DNA of 64,000 nt from the IMG/VR virus record IMGVR_UViG_3300049489_001303, positions 106,145 to 170,144 of that record. The stretch is one strand, 5' to 3'. The stretch comes from a virus. This document shows, piece after piece, positions 32,679-41,983 of the stretch. The notes under the pieces were generated by a model. It had not been told where the DNA came from and made no database searches. It saw only the letters and a list, made by a program, of their open reading frames with translations. A program made the position numbers and the translations under genes. How positions within the stretch are numbered: the first letter of the stretch is position 1; each line of letters opens with the position of its first letter.

Positions 32679-35600
32679 GTCGGGGCAACCTCATGGCCGT
32701 TAGATGTGATCTCAGGACCGTAGGTGTAGCACTGCCACGTGACGATCTCAGCAGAGCTGCCTGTTGCAGTGATTCGGAATAGGGAACCTACCATAGACAC
32801 TACAATATCCCAATCAGCCTCTGTGCCGCTTGACGTGGAATCCAGAATCTCATATTTCGGGGTTCCCACAATGGCGCCGTTCGTGACCGTAGTTGTAACC
32901 TCCCAGGACTTGGCCCGAGCGCCGTCGGGGTTGGTTGCGATCACCAGTGTGCGAAGTACATACGCATGATACGTCTGCAGCGTTAACTCAATAGAGTTGT
33001 CCGCACCGTCCATATACAGGATCTTCTGATAGGACGCCGTGGTGGGCGTGGCTCCTGAGTGTGGGATCATACCCAGATTCTGACCACCGCCAGAATATAG
33101 CCAGGCATCCGACCCGACCATAGCGGCGCTGGCGCGGGTGGGGTGTCCGCCCGAATTGATGTGCATATATCCTCGGCCCTTGGCATAGCCCAACACACCG
33201 GTCATAAAGATGCCCTTGGTACCGGAGGTGATCAAATTTTTGCTGCCCAGGATGGTGCTACCTGCTGTGGCGTTGGCGGTGTTGTAACGCCCCGCTATGA
33301 ACGTGTCGCTGCTGGCGAGCAGCATCTGATTCGTGAAGCCGAAAGCTGTGCAGTATGTGGAGTTTCCTGTAGAACTGTTGGAGGCACCGCGGAGGGTGTT
33401 ATAGGCATTAAGCCCTGCCACACCTACACCCGTGTGAGTGACAACATTGCCGTCCCCCAACACCACATGCCAGTTACCTGACGTAACGTTGTTGTCGCCC
33501 ACGATCAGAGACTTCGTGGTGGCGTACGTAGCCGCGGTGTTGGTGTTTGTGGAGCCGAGGATGACGTTGTAAGTAGCTCCGGAGGCCAGGGTATTAGACT
33601 TTCCGCCTATCAAACAGTATGAATTGCCTTGTGGCAGGGTGTTAGACTCCCCAAAAACCAACGTGTAGTCAGATTGCCCCGTAGTGAACGTGTGCGACTT
33701 TCCAAACACCGTGATATAGCTGTGAGGGTGCGACCCCAGGAGCTGGTGGTCGGAGCCACTGACCAAGCAATACTGCGACTGAAAGCCTATTGTATGCCTA
33801 GCGCCCAATAACACGTTATGTGAAGAACCACCGGCATTAACTGTAAAGGTGTGGGTCTGCCCCTGTAGAAGGGTATAGGTAATACTGGCGTTGAGGCTAA
33901 GGGCGTACCCCAGCAACACATTGTAGCTGCTACCGCCCCCTACGATGCTATTATCACGCCCACTGATCAGGTTGTATACCGCCGTACCAGATAGTGCACA
34001 GTTCCGCCCTAACAGGCTGTTGTGGGTGCACCCACCCGCCGAGATTGTGTGACCTTCCCCCGTTAGAAAGCTATATGCAGCACCTCCAGCGGTAATTGAA
34101 TGGCTCTTCCCGGCCAGCAGGTTATGTGTGAAGCTATCTGATGCGCCTGTGACACTGTGGGCCTCACCTATTACGCCATTGTGGGTTACCCCTCCCACGT
34201 TAAAAACATGCGACGCACCGGACACCAGGTTGTGTGTCATACCTCCAGAAACGCTTGCCCCGGTGTGTTGGTGCCCCACTATGAGATTGTTAAGGCTTTG
34301 CTGCGCCGAAAAATCGTGGGAACTACCAAATAGTGCATTGTACGGGCTGTTAGGCCCCAGCTTATGCTCTTGACCGCCTAGCACATTAAAGCTGCACGAG
34401 ACGCCGAGTGTGTGTACAACACCTGAGATGCTGGAGAAATTGCAACCAGCACCTATCACATGACTAAGCCCGGTAATCGAAGCGTACGAGATGCCCGAGG
34501 CCGCGGTATGTCCTTGCCCTGCAATAAAGTTACCGACGGAGGGACCTCCTGAAGCGACAACGGTATGACTGTACCCCGCGATCAAGTTACCTGTACCCCA
34601 TCCAGCAGCATTTGACTGTCCCAGAATAGCGTTGTAATTGCTATACGCCGCCAGCGTATTTCCAGACCCAGCCACAAGGTTAGCACGACAGTCGTCCCCC
34701 ACTTCATGGCTACTGCCCATCAATACAGTGTGGTTACAGCGTCCCGCAGACGTTCCCATGGCATTATCACTGCCCAACACCACAGAAAACTCACTACCCT
34801 TGACAGTGTTGGATTGCCCCCCGATCACACTGAATAAAGTCCCCGCACCTATGGTATTCCCCTGACCAGAAATCAAGTTGTGTGTGGTAATTGCCTCTAC
34901 CGTGTGCCCCTCACCCGCAACCAGGGTAAAGGATGCCCCTGTGCCCAGCGTCGTGTTATATCCAAACACCGCCGTGTGATCTACTGCCCCGATAACGTTC
35001 TTACCGCCAGCCACAATGGTGTTGTTGCTGTAGTAATCAAGGCTGTTGTAGTAGAATGGGTGTGTGCTGATGCTGACCAGGTTGCTCAGGTTGTTGCCGT
35101 AAGTTCTGAGGCCGACGGCGGGAACCCATTCAACAGCGTCAATAGTCAGCGGATTTACCGTGCTAGTGCGCCAGAAAGTACCACCATATACATTCCCGTT
35201 CATCACATACGTGGTAGCTCCCAGCTGCGCTCCCGCCAGCACGAGCACCCTGTTCAAAACGAAAGGTGTCGTGGCTGAACCCAAGTCACCTATCTGCCAG
35301 ATGCCCGCGTGATCCCCGCTGGCCCCTATAATCAGAATATTCTGATCCTCCACAAGATCTGTTATCCCGTCGAGGGCTTCGTCATTCAAGCTTCCGTCAG
35401 CTGTGGCCGTAAACACGTCACCCACCAATGTGCCCGCTGGAATACTTGTCCAGTCATCAACAGCTATGCGGCACGTAAAATCGTACACGCCCAGAAGACG
35501 CGCAGGCCAGGTGTCTACCCACCGCAACATAGCATCTACTTTGTACCAATAGCCCGGGTCCTGTCCCGGCTCTGAGTTGTCAAAGTAGGTCTCATTGAAC

Positions 35601-35920
35601 GCCGGGATGCTGAGATTACTGTTGGCCAGGGGGATACCCAGGTAGAGGACCTGGATGTCTTTCGTAGCAAGGCCCTCATCCACAGTGTAGCGCACCAGAT
35701 AACCGCCGGTGGTGTCCAGCGTCAGGGTGGCCGTCTGGGTCGTTGCATTGGTGAGTACCGAGGTGCACCCGATCGGCTCGCTTATAATCTCCCAAAGGTA
35801 GTTCGTCGCGGCGTACTGGCCTGAAAGTGTGATGGGGAGCGTGACCTGCAGATCTTTACGGGCTACGCCCCAGTCTCCAACGACGCCATCCTGTGTGATT
35901 CTGTATGTTGCTAGGGTCAT
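32675..35920 (-). CDS. Fibre with YadA-head-like beta-roll repeats
   Basis: A 1081-residue protein. The first 100 residues resemble a PKD/Ig-like adhesion domain (YLWEIISEPIGCTSV, then GGYLVRYTV). Residues about 300-890 consist of some 34 imperfect repeats of about 16-17 residues with core G-x-x-[NH]-[TSA]-hydrophobic, such as ISGQGNTIGAGTLFSVIGG. This is the spacing seen in left-handed beta-roll heads of trimeric autotransporter adhesins like YadA. The C-terminal 190 residues form a separate beta domain. It is probably a trimeric, rigid receptor-binding fibre. It has no membrane anchor, as expected for a phage protein. Confidence 0.78.
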   Translation of the reverse strand: MTLATYRITQDGVVGDWGVARKDLQVTLPITLSGQYAATNYLWEIISEPIGCTSVLTNATTQTATLTLDTTGGYLVRYTVDEGLATKDIQVLYLGIPLANSNLSIPAFNETYFDNSEPGQDPGYWYKVDAMLRWVDTWPARLLGVYDFTCRIAVDDWTSIPAGTLVGDVFTATADGSLNDEALDGITDLVEDQNILIIGASGDHAGIWQIGDLGSATTPFVLNRVLVLAGAQLGATTYVMNGNVYGGTFWRTSTVNPLTIDAVEWVPAVGLRTYGNNLSNLVSISTHPFYYNSLDYYSNNTIVAGGKNVIGAVDHTAVFGYNTTLGTGASFTLVAGEGHTVEAITTHNLISGQGNTIGAGTLFSVIGGQSNTVKGSEFSVVLGSDNAMGTSAGRCNHTVLMGSSHEVGDDCRANLVAGSGNTLAAYSNYNAILGQSNAAGWGTGNLIAGYSHTVVASGGPSVGNFIAGQGHTAASGISYASITGLSHVIGAGCNFSSISGVVHTLGVSCSFNVLGGQEHKLGPNSPYNALFGSSHDFSAQQSLNNLIVGHQHTGASVSGGMTHNLVSGASHVFNVGGVTHNGVIGEAHSVTGASDSFTHNLLAGKSHSITAGGAAYSFLTGEGHTISAGGCTHNSLLGRNCALSGTAVYNLISGRDNSIVGGGSSYNVLLGYALSLNASITYTLLQGQTHTFTVNAGGSSHNVLLGARHTIGFQSQYCLVSGSDHQLLGSHPHSYITVFGKSHTFTTGQSDYTLVFGESNTLPQGNSYCLIGGKSNTLASGATYNVILGSTNTNTAATYATTKSLIVGDNNVTSGNWHVVLGDGNVVTHTGVGVAGLNAYNTLRGASNSSTGNSTYCTAFGFTNQMLLASSDTFIAGRYNTANATAGSTILGSKNLITSGTKGIFMTGVLGYAKGRGYMHINSGGHPTRASAAMVGSDAWLYSGGGQNLGMIPHSGATPTTASYQKILYMDGADNSIELTLQTYHAYVLRTLVIATNPDGARAKSWEVTTTVTNGAIVGTPKYEILDSTSSGTEADWDIVVSMVGSLFRITATGSSAEIVTWQCYTYGPEITSNGHEVAPT
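33230..35030 (-). repeat. About 34 degenerate beta-roll repeats of 16-17 codons
   Basis: Counted by eye from the core G-x-x-[NH]. The copies differ widely in DNA sequence, so they are old and kept by structural constraint. Consecutive examples are GEGHTV, GQGNTI, GQSNTV and GSDNAM. Confidence 0.75.
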
Positions 35921-35944
35921 TTGTATTCTTCCTTTAAGCTTTGC

Positions 35945-36952
35945 TTAAAATAAAGGCTCTGCCGTTAAATCCCGCTGGCCCCTATCGGCAATCTCATAAA
36001 TCGTGGGCTCCCTTACAATATCCGCAAGTGCGGCGACACCTGTGCCTGTAGACCCTGTATCCTGGGACGCCGTAGTGCTTTCGGCCTGTATCTGAGCCCA
36101 CGACTTAAGACCCTGTGTCGTTGGCAATGGGCTATTCGCCGTAGCTGCCCCCTCTGGCGTACCAGACTCCGTACCCGCGATAGTCAATACCGCCGCCGAG
36201 TCAGCTGGATCCGCCGGAGCATTGGCATTCGGGATGGCTGCTCCCAACTTGGCAGACTTCGTGGGGGGTGTAAGGCCACCGAGAGTTATTCGAATCTCCT
36301 TCACAAGGAGTGAGAAGCTGAAGCTGCAGGCCATCGGCATCTCCGCGGTGGTTGCCCATGAGAAGTTGGACATGGCACCGGTAACCATCAACGAGTCATA
36401 GGTGAGCCGTATGGTTTTTTTGTGACGTGCCAACTGAGATCCGCGGGCGAGGTCCCGGTAGGTACGGAACATGCTCATGGCCCAATCATCCTGAAACGTA
36501 TTGAGGAGGGTTCCCGTGTATTGGAAGATGGGGGGCGCCTGGCCGAAGAAATAGGCCACATAGTTGTCCGACAGGGTCTCGTGGATCTGCATGTTCTCAG
36601 AGAATCCCTGCTGGGCCACGTGCAAAAGAAAATCCACGTATCCATATCCGCCAGTCCCCGAGCCGTCGCCAGCCAGCACCGCCAGAATATCCTTAGTCTC
36701 CTGCTCCTCGAATCCAGCAACAAACTTGGCATACTCCGCGGCGTTAACATGCATGTACAGGCGTGCCGTCGTGTCCGTGTAGTCGGAATTACGCAGAGCG
36801 TGCTTCAGATGCTTGGGTGTCATCATCGGGAACGAAGAATATACACCCTGGGCTCGAGGATCGATAGCGGGAGACCCGTTAGTTCCCCGCACCGCCGCCG
36901 AAGATACTGTCGGGCTGCTGTTGCTTATCGGTACTGTGGTGGTCCCTGCCAT
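35945..36952 (-). CDS. Tail or baseplate structural protein (unknown)
   Basis: A 335-residue protein. The middle (HVAQQGFSENMQIHETLSDN, then 'YFFGQAPPIFQYTGTLLNTF' and 'MFRTYRDLARGSQLARHKKT') matches a pattern I associate with a conserved virion protein of large myoviruses, in which a gel-forming 'F-G-x-x-P' turn precedes a tube-like beta domain and an 'R-G-x-x-L' helix. The C-terminal 100 residues are Ala/Thr/Ser/Pro-rich and probably flexible. Its place right after the tape-measure region suggests a tail tube terminator, hub or tail-tip component. The family is not named with certainty. Confidence 0.66.
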   Translation of the reverse strand: MAGTTTVPISNSSPTVSSAAVRGTNGSPAIDPRAQGVYSSFPMMTPKHLKHALRNSDYTDTTARLYMHVNAAEYAKFVAGFEEQETKDILAVLAGDGSGTGGYGYVDFLLHVAQQGFSENMQIHETLSDNYVAYFFGQAPPIFQYTGTLLNTFQDDWAMSMFRTYRDLARGSQLARHKKTIRLTYDSLMVTGAMSNFSWATTAEMPMACSFSFSLLVKEIRITLGGLTPPTKSAKLGAAIPNANAPADPADSAAVLTIAGTESGTPEGAATANSPLPTTQGLKSWAQIQAESTTASQDTGSTGTGVAALADIVREPTIYEIADRGQRDLTAEPLF

Positions 36953-36957
36953 TATGA

Positions 36958-37176
36958 TCAGCCCTTGGTAATATTCAGTTCAGTGTCTGATGGATACACC
37001 ATCATGGGCATGATACCGATCTCGTTAACCAACATATTTGCCCGTGTAACCAGTGGAGGCAGATACACCTCCGTGTCAAACCCTTTACGTACATTATAAA
37101 GGATGTTGCCGGTAACCGCCCGCAGAAAGTCGTCGGGCTGGGGGAGGATGTACTGTAATTCGCTTTCGGTTTTCAT
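36958..37176 (-). CDS. Small protein after tape measure
   Basis: A 72-residue protein. The ATG overlaps the stop of the tape-measure candidate (ATGA), so it is translationally coupled. It contains 'YILPQPDDFLRAVTGNILYN' and a Met/Val-rich C-terminal half (IGIMPMMVYPSDTELNITKG). No family is recognised. Probably a small tail component. Confidence 0.64.
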   Translation of the reverse strand: MKTESELQYILPQPDDFLRAVTGNILYNVRKGFDTEVYLPPLVTRANMLVNEIGIMPMMVYPSDTELNITKG

Positions 37177-40100
37177 CAGTGGCCAAGCTCCTCTGTGATT
37201 AACTGTTTCAGATCCTTCACTGCTGTGCCGAAAGAATCAACGGCATTACTGAATACCTTTTCCGGGAGGTTGGCTGCAAGGTTAGCAAAAGCGGTGTCGT
37301 CACGTTTAACCCGCTTCGCCGCCGCGCCGGTGGCGGGAGCGGTCTCTGTGTCCTGGCGCATCTGGGAGGTGAGACGCTCTGTAGTATACCGGCCGAGAAG
37401 AGCAGCCGCCTCTTCAGCTTTGGGGCCCTCACCGTGAATATCGATCGCAGCTTGACGGTACTTTTCTTCCTTGTCCCCGAACTTACTGGGGTCGTACTTC
37501 TCGAGAATTTCCCTGAAACTAGTATACGCCTCTGGATTCCTCAAGGCCCCTACCTTCATTTTTGAGGATAGCTGCTGCATACCGGCCTGGCTGAAAATGG
37601 CAGTGGTCAATTTATTTGACAGGGCTAAATCCTGCAGCTGCCCATAGGCTGCGGGAGTTTTTGCCAACTCCCCTAAGCCTTCCCTCAAGTCATCGTCGGA
37701 CAGAACCCCCTTAAAGCTTCCGGTCTGAGCCTTTCTAATGGCCTCGGCAAAGTCATCTATAGTCCCCTTCCCACCTGCACCAGTCCAAGCCTTGTACAGC
37801 GCGGGAGTTGCGCCCTCAGCGATACCCATGATCTCTACTTGGGTTTTTCCACCCACAGGATTATCCCCGATAAAGCCCATCAACCGTTCCCCGACATCGT
37901 CACGCCATATGCCGGTGCTTATTCCGGCATCGGATTGCAACTTAGCCATCTTTGCCTTGTTACTTTTCAGAACTCTATCAACGGCTTCCTTCTGCTTCTC
38001 CTCAAAATCTCCGGCAGCATCCGACATACCTGCAGCCAGGGCTCTTTTCGCTCCGGGCCTTTGAGAAGCCTCTAACAGAAGAAGCTTCATGATCTCAGCT
38101 TTCTCCTCATCCGTTTTGTTTGCATATCCCGGTATGGACTTGGCGGCTTTATCCAGTTCCTCTTTAACTTGGGGTGATTCCAGGTTCCACGCTTCTCCCG
38201 AAGTAAGGCTGGACCACAAAGACCCGCCACGGCTCTCTAATTTTTTTGCAACACTTACTGCTGCTACTTGCAAAGCGGCCCCAGAAACATTCAAGCGCTT
38301 AGCTGCCTTTCCAGTATCACTCGGGTCCATGCCACTCATGCTGTTGGCCAATTCATTAATAAACGTATCCGGATCTGTGGATAAAGTCCCAGCCGTGTTG
38401 GCCCCCTTACCCGATCCAATACGTGTACGGGTGCCTGCGGCACTACCCGCGTAGCGCCTCGTGCTCTCTGTATTGATCGAGTCGTTGTAACTGCGTCGGC
38501 GCCGGACCATACCACTCTCCGGCCCGCCGATAAGCGGGAAGTCCGCCAGGAAGTTGCCGATGTTGTCAATCCCACGACCCATGGCGTTGGATGGGTACTC
38601 GATGGCTTTGCTCAGTGCTCCGCCGATACCGCCAGTGAAGCTGGCAGGCAGGAGGGGTCTGTTGCCCATGGCGCTGCGCTGCATCCCCGCCAGATCCTGC
38701 ATCTGATCGAAGCTGCTGCGCTGGAGCTGACCGAGACCTCCGGACTTCATCATATGGATCATTTGCTCGCCCTGGTCTCTCCCGAACATAATCTGAGCAC
38801 CAGTGGCAAAGCCTTCGATGCCACCCATGCCGAGCTGCTTCCCGGTGTTGAGAGCCATCATGTAGCGCTCGGCCATAAGCTCTCCGGGGGTCTTCTTCGA
38901 TGTTGCGCTGTCGGCGACCTCACGGCCCTGGAGCTGGAACATGGCCAGAGCTCCAATACCGCCCTTCGCCACGCCGGCGCTCAGGTTGCGATAGGCATCC
39001 GTGACCATGCCCTGCGCTCCACCCGCAGCCATGTAATCCGATGCGCCATCAGCCGCCGCTGTCCAACCCTTGGCACCGAACCTACCACTCTTCGCGGCGT
39101 AAAGGGGCATACTGGAGAACGCCGCTTGTGCCTGAATGTCCCGTTGGGTCATACCCGACACTCCACCCAGTAGAGCCAGCTGCTGTGCGGACATATTGCC
39201 GCCCGCAACCATCTGGCGGGTCATTCCCGCGGCGAAGTTACCATACTGGAATCCGGCACCAGCCGTAAGACCGGCTCCCTGAAAAGTAGCTGCGCCGGGA
39301 AGTCCGCCGATTTCTTTGAGACCTTGGATGGAAGTCCCGGCCTGACGTGAATATGCTCTCATCCCCTGCGCTGCCTGGGACATCTGCGCCTGAGTCATAC
39401 CCATCTGCTGCATCTGTCCCATCTGCTGGATCACGCTGGTGAGGCTCGGGTCGTTGGTGAGCTGCATGAACTCTTTGATAGTGTTGGCAGTCTCCCGGAG
39501 CTTGTTCTTGATATCGGGAACAGACTGCGCCATGTCAAACAGACCGGCCTGGCCGCCCTGCTTGAGGATATTCATCATGTCCGCTTTGTTCATTCCGGAC
39601 GTATTACTCGAGTCCGCCGCCATATCCCGGATGCCACTTGCCAGTTCACGGGAAGCCTCTCGAGTCAGGCCGCGGCCTGTGGGGCTGAGTCCTGCACCGG
39701 AAGTCACGAAGCCACGGGTGGCATTCTGGATGTCGGCGCCCATGCGGATCGTCTCCATGGGGATGCCTGTAACCATATCCGCCATTCCACCGACGGCTGA
39801 GGGGATTCCCGCCAGCCCGGCGCCCAACATGCCAACGCCGGCACCGATCGCACGGCCCCAGGGCCCGAAGGCGCCACCGAGCTTAGCCCCGGCCATAGCT
39901 GCGGCACCAAAGCCGATACCCTGACCCATCACCCCGGGAATCTTAGACGCCGCGGCGTAAGCGTTCATGGAAGACATGTCCCCGAACGTCTGCTGCTGCT
40001 CGGCGGGGGACTGGAACATCGGCTGGGGCAGACTGTAGCCCAGACCGATGGGGGACAACATACGATTTGAGAAAGAAGGGATCCCCATGGGCGGTAAAGC

Positions 40101-40496
40101 CCCGAAGCCGGGGGATGGCGCCCTCGGACGGAAAACTCCCGTCTCAGACGGCGTCATCATCAGGGGCGAAGGCAGCATGCTCTCCGAAGGCACTCCGAAG
40201 GGATTACGTGCTAGATCCTGAGACGTGTAGTTGGGATTTCGAGCCATGTAGAGCGCCTGCGCCACTTGCGGGGACATATTCTGCGTTGCTTTGATAGCCT
40301 CGTAGTTGGCCTGAAACTGCCGCGACACGCCCTGCACGGCCGTGCTGATGTTCACCTGTGCCTGTTGCAAACGCAAAGATGCGTCTTGCATGAGGCGCAG
40401 GGACGTTTCGGCTGGAGAAGGCGTCATCGGTGACTGAGAACTCGCTCCGCCACCGCCCAGACCCATCCCGGACTGCATCATGTTGAGGTCTGCCAC
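37176..40496 (-). CDS. Putative tape measure protein
   Basis: A 1106-residue protein starting at GTG 40496 with an AAGGG seven bases upstream. The N-terminal 190 residues are Gln/Met/Pro-rich. About residues 195-245 are Gly/Ala-rich and hydrophobic (FGAAAMAGAKLGGAFGPWGR, then GAGVGMLGAGLAGIP), typical of tape-measure transmembrane segments. The remainder is helical with Gln/Met-rich stretches (VIQQMGQMQQMGMTQAQM). The gene follows a two-frame chaperone gene, the classic position. The length would correspond to a tail of roughly 160 nm by the usual 1.5 angstrom per residue rule, which is an inference. No lysozyme or peptidase motif is visible. Confidence 0.72.
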   Translation of the reverse strand: MADLNMMQSGMGLGGGGASSQSPMTPSPAETSLRLMQDASLRLQQAQVNISTAVQGVSRQFQANYEAIKATQNMSPQVAQALYMARNPNYTSQDLARNPFGVPSESMLPSPLMMTPSETGVFRPRAPSPGFGALPPMGIPSFSNRMLSPIGLGYSLPQPMFQSPAEQQQTFGDMSSMNAYAAASKIPGVMGQGIGFGAAAMAGAKLGGAFGPWGRAIGAGVGMLGAGLAGIPSAVGGMADMVTGIPMETIRMGADIQNATRGFVTSGAGLSPTGRGLTREASRELASGIRDMAADSSNTSGMNKADMMNILKQGGQAGLFDMAQSVPDIKNKLRETANTIKEFMQLTNDPSLTSVIQQMGQMQQMGMTQAQMSQAAQGMRAYSRQAGTSIQGLKEIGGLPGAATFQGAGLTAGAGFQYGNFAAGMTRQMVAGGNMSAQQLALLGGVSGMTQRDIQAQAAFSSMPLYAAKSGRFGAKGWTAAADGASDYMAAGGAQGMVTDAYRNLSAGVAKGGIGALAMFQLQGREVADSATSKKTPGELMAERYMMALNTGKQLGMGGIEGFATGAQIMFGRDQGEQMIHMMKSGGLGQLQRSSFDQMQDLAGMQRSAMGNRPLLPASFTGGIGGALSKAIEYPSNAMGRGIDNIGNFLADFPLIGGPESGMVRRRRSYNDSINTESTRRYAGSAAGTRTRIGSGKGANTAGTLSTDPDTFINELANSMSGMDPSDTGKAAKRLNVSGAALQVAAVSVAKKLESRGGSLWSSLTSGEAWNLESPQVKEELDKAAKSIPGYANKTDEEKAEIMKLLLLEASQRPGAKRALAAGMSDAAGDFEEKQKEAVDRVLKSNKAKMAKLQSDAGISTGIWRDDVGERLMGFIGDNPVGGKTQVEIMGIAEGATPALYKAWTGAGGKGTIDDFAEAIRKAQTGSFKGVLSDDDLREGLGELAKTPAAYGQLQDLALSNKLTTAIFSQAGMQQLSSKMKVGALRNPEAYTSFREILEKYDPSKFGDKEEKYRQAAIDIHGEGPKAEEAAALLGRYTTERLTSQMRQDTETAPATGAAAKRVKRDDTAFANLAANLPEKVFSNAVDSFGTAVKDLKQLITEELGH

Positions 40497-40499
40497 GTT

Positions 40500-40808
40500 T
40501 TATCCCTTGACTGTCAATGCCGCCACCTTGTCCATCAGGCGTTTTTGTTCATCTTCGGCACTCTGCTTAGCCTGCTGGACCAGTTCCTCAACAGGCGTGT
40601 ATCTATAATTATAGCGAAATTGGTAGACCTCTTCAGCATAACTGGCCACCAATCGAGATACTTCACCCCTGGACAGGCCTGATATAGGCTCTAAAAGAGC
40701 TGCGAAAAGCCGAGCGAAGGCCACCTTCTCCTGCTTCTCACGCTGCAGACCCTCTGCCAGGATGTTGAATTTGAAAGAACCCATCGGCGGCAGAGGGATA
40801 CCCTTCAA
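40500..40808 (-). CDS. Tail assembly chaperone, downstream frame (frameshift extension)
   Basis: The frame is helical and acidic/basic (AEGLQREKQEKVAFARLFAA, then 'VEELVQQAKQSAEDEQKRLM'). It lacks a credible start: TTG 40808 and ATG 40784 have no SD at proper spacing. The frame is open leftwards from a TGA just upstream of 40870 through the stop of the 219-residue chaperone, and lies in -1 relative to it. This is what is expected of the T part of a lambda G/GT-type pair. The full frameshift product would be 334 residues. The tape-measure gene begins 4 bases after its stop. Confidence 0.7.
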   Translation of the reverse strand: MKGIPLPPMGSFKFNILAEGLQREKQEKVAFARLFAALLEPISGLSRGEVSRLVASYAEEVYQFRYNYRYTPVEELVQQAKQSAEDEQKRLMDKVAALTVKG

Positions 40809-40843
40809 ATAACAGTGGATCCGCGCCTGCCCTACCGCCGAAT

Positions 40844-40850
40844 TTAAAAA
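40844..40850 (-). other. Possible -1 programmed frameshift site
   Basis: On the minus strand the end of the chaperone frame reads GAT TTT TAA, with five consecutive T. A -1 slip at T-TTT-TAA re-pairs Phe-tRNA perfectly and turns the stop into TTA. It then continues without a stop (AAT TCG GCG GTA and onward) into the downstream frame. A TGA in the -1 frame about 35 bases upstream limits the slip to this short overlap. It is not a canonical X-XXY-YYZ heptamer, so the exact site is uncertain. Confidence 0.55.
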
Positions 40851-41503
40851 TCCGAGGGCGCTCCTTCAGAAAACACAGCGTAAACTTTGCTGTCAAACTT
40901 GGCCACGCAATCCATCAACCGCGCTGCGACTGGGGTGGGCAGGCTCATCACAAACTCCAGGCGTGCGTGGAACGCCCGCTCTATTTCCTCTTTGCGGGCA
41001 TCGTATGTCATATTTTCTGTGAGGGCCGGTTGCACCATCTTCTGTCCCCGGTATTCCACCAGGGACGCCGCCAGGTTACACCGCGACAGGATATCGTTGT
41101 AATGTGTCGGGCTGGTGGGGTTCTCCGCCTCCACGATCCTGAGCATCCGCTGGGTATCCGTGTAGGTGCGTGTGCGCACAATAGCGGTAACACCCCTGCC
41201 AAGCTCTACTGTCTCTTCGTACATGTCGTTGAACAGCACCTTGTCCAACATGATCCGGGCCTCTTCCTGAGTAACCTCTACAGCTTTAAGCCCCTCCAGA
41301 TACAGCTTCGCACGCTCCTCGGCGGTGGTGGGGATCTTTTTTTCAGCCTCTTTGGCCGCTTCCCCTGCCGACTTTTCAGCTTCCGGTTTCGGCTCTGGTT
41401 GTGGCTGGGGTTTAGCCTGCAGCGTAGCCGGCGCCTGGTGTCGAAGCTTATTTCCTTCTGCGGACTCAAATTTGCCAATGATGTTGTGCTGCGAATCGGT
41501 CAT
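40844..41503 (-). CDS. Tail assembly chaperone-like protein
   Basis: A 219-residue protein starting at ATG 41503 with AGGAGG ten bases upstream (the open frame runs on to 41710 but lacks support). After a Pro/Lys/Glu/Ala-rich linker (about 25-65) comes a domain with 'LYLEGLKAVEVTQEEARIML' and then 'ARTRT'-type basic strands and helices. Position directly upstream of the tape measure, together with the overlapping -1 frame, marks it as the G-type tail assembly chaperone that coats the tape measure during tail building. It is the first gene of the leftward operon in this window. Confidence 0.7.
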   Translation of the reverse strand: MTDSQHNIIGKFESAEGNKLRHQAPATLQAKPQPQPEPKPEAEKSAGEAAKEAEKKIPTTAEERAKLYLEGLKAVEVTQEEARIMLDKVLFNDMYEETVELGRGVTAIVRTRTYTDTQRMLRIVEAENPTSPTHYNDILSRCNLAASLVEYRGQKMVQPALTENMTYDARKEEIERAFHARLEFVMSLPTPVAARLMDCVAKFDSKVYAVFSEGAPSDF

Positions 41504-41571
41504 GGTGGGAGGCCTCCTGTATGTTGATGTCTCACAACATATCAAGGAAACCGGGTAAAAGCAACAACTGG

Positions 41572-41600
41572 TTGACATGGGGTTTGGTGTCCTGTAGGAT
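41572..41600 (+). promoter_or_regulatory. Strong sigma-70 promoter, rightward
   Basis: TTGACA (41572-41577), a 17-base spacer and TAGGAT (41595-41600) lie in the divergent gap between the chaperone gene and the first rightward gene. The predicted transcript starts at about 41607, almost at the ATG 41609, so the first gene would be leaderless. It should drive 41609-43854. Confidence 0.7.
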
Positions 41601-41608
41601 TTGACCCA

Positions 41609-41983
41609 ATGCACTATATCATCGGAATAGCCCTTGCGGAGCAGACTGACGAGCAGGTATTGGTTTCTGCCGTGACCTGTTTCAAGGAAACTCCCCGACG
41701 ATTCGGGCATGGGCGCCTGTCAGCAAACACTGTAAAGAGGGAAGCCATATGCTGGGTATCCATGATAGCCCCCAACTACGTGAGGGGTATATCCGCGGCG
41801 TATCATCGATCCATCGAAAAGATCCTGCTGCGCAATGACTTCAGGATACCTCCCTCCGGTCTGGATGCGACAGCCCTGATCTTACGGCCGTACGCCAGCA
41901 ACAAACTGCAGGTTCCCCACAAACTACAGAGTGCCCATTGGACTATCACCGCAGCGGAAGAGCTGCTACTGGAGGTGCTATGA
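41609..41983 (+). CDS. Protein of unknown function, first gene of rightward operon
   Basis: A 124-residue protein. The opening (MHYIIGIALAEQTDEQVLVS) is strand then helix; the remainder is mixed with many Arg. The end overlaps the next start (ATGA). The promoter TTGACA-N17-TAGGAT ends only about 9 bases before ATG 41609, so the mRNA may be leaderless, or a downstream start near 41762 is used. An out-of-frame ATG at 41748 with AGAGG upstream would encode only 29 residues. No family is recognised. Confidence 0.6.
   Translation: MHYIIGIALAEQTDEQVLVSAVTCFKETPRRFGHGRLSANTVKREAICWVSMIAPNYVRGISAAYHRSIEKILLRNDFRIPPSGLDATALILRPYASNKLQVPHKLQSAHWTITAAEELLLEVL

Noticed and set aside
41504-41710. Extension of the chaperone by 69 residues
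   Set aside because: Would overlap the divergent promoter; ATG 41503 has an ideal SD.
41748-41837. 29-residue peptide starting at 41748 (SD-like AGAGG)
   Set aside because: Fully inside the 124-residue gene, no coupling or conservation evidence; kept only as a note on the start question.
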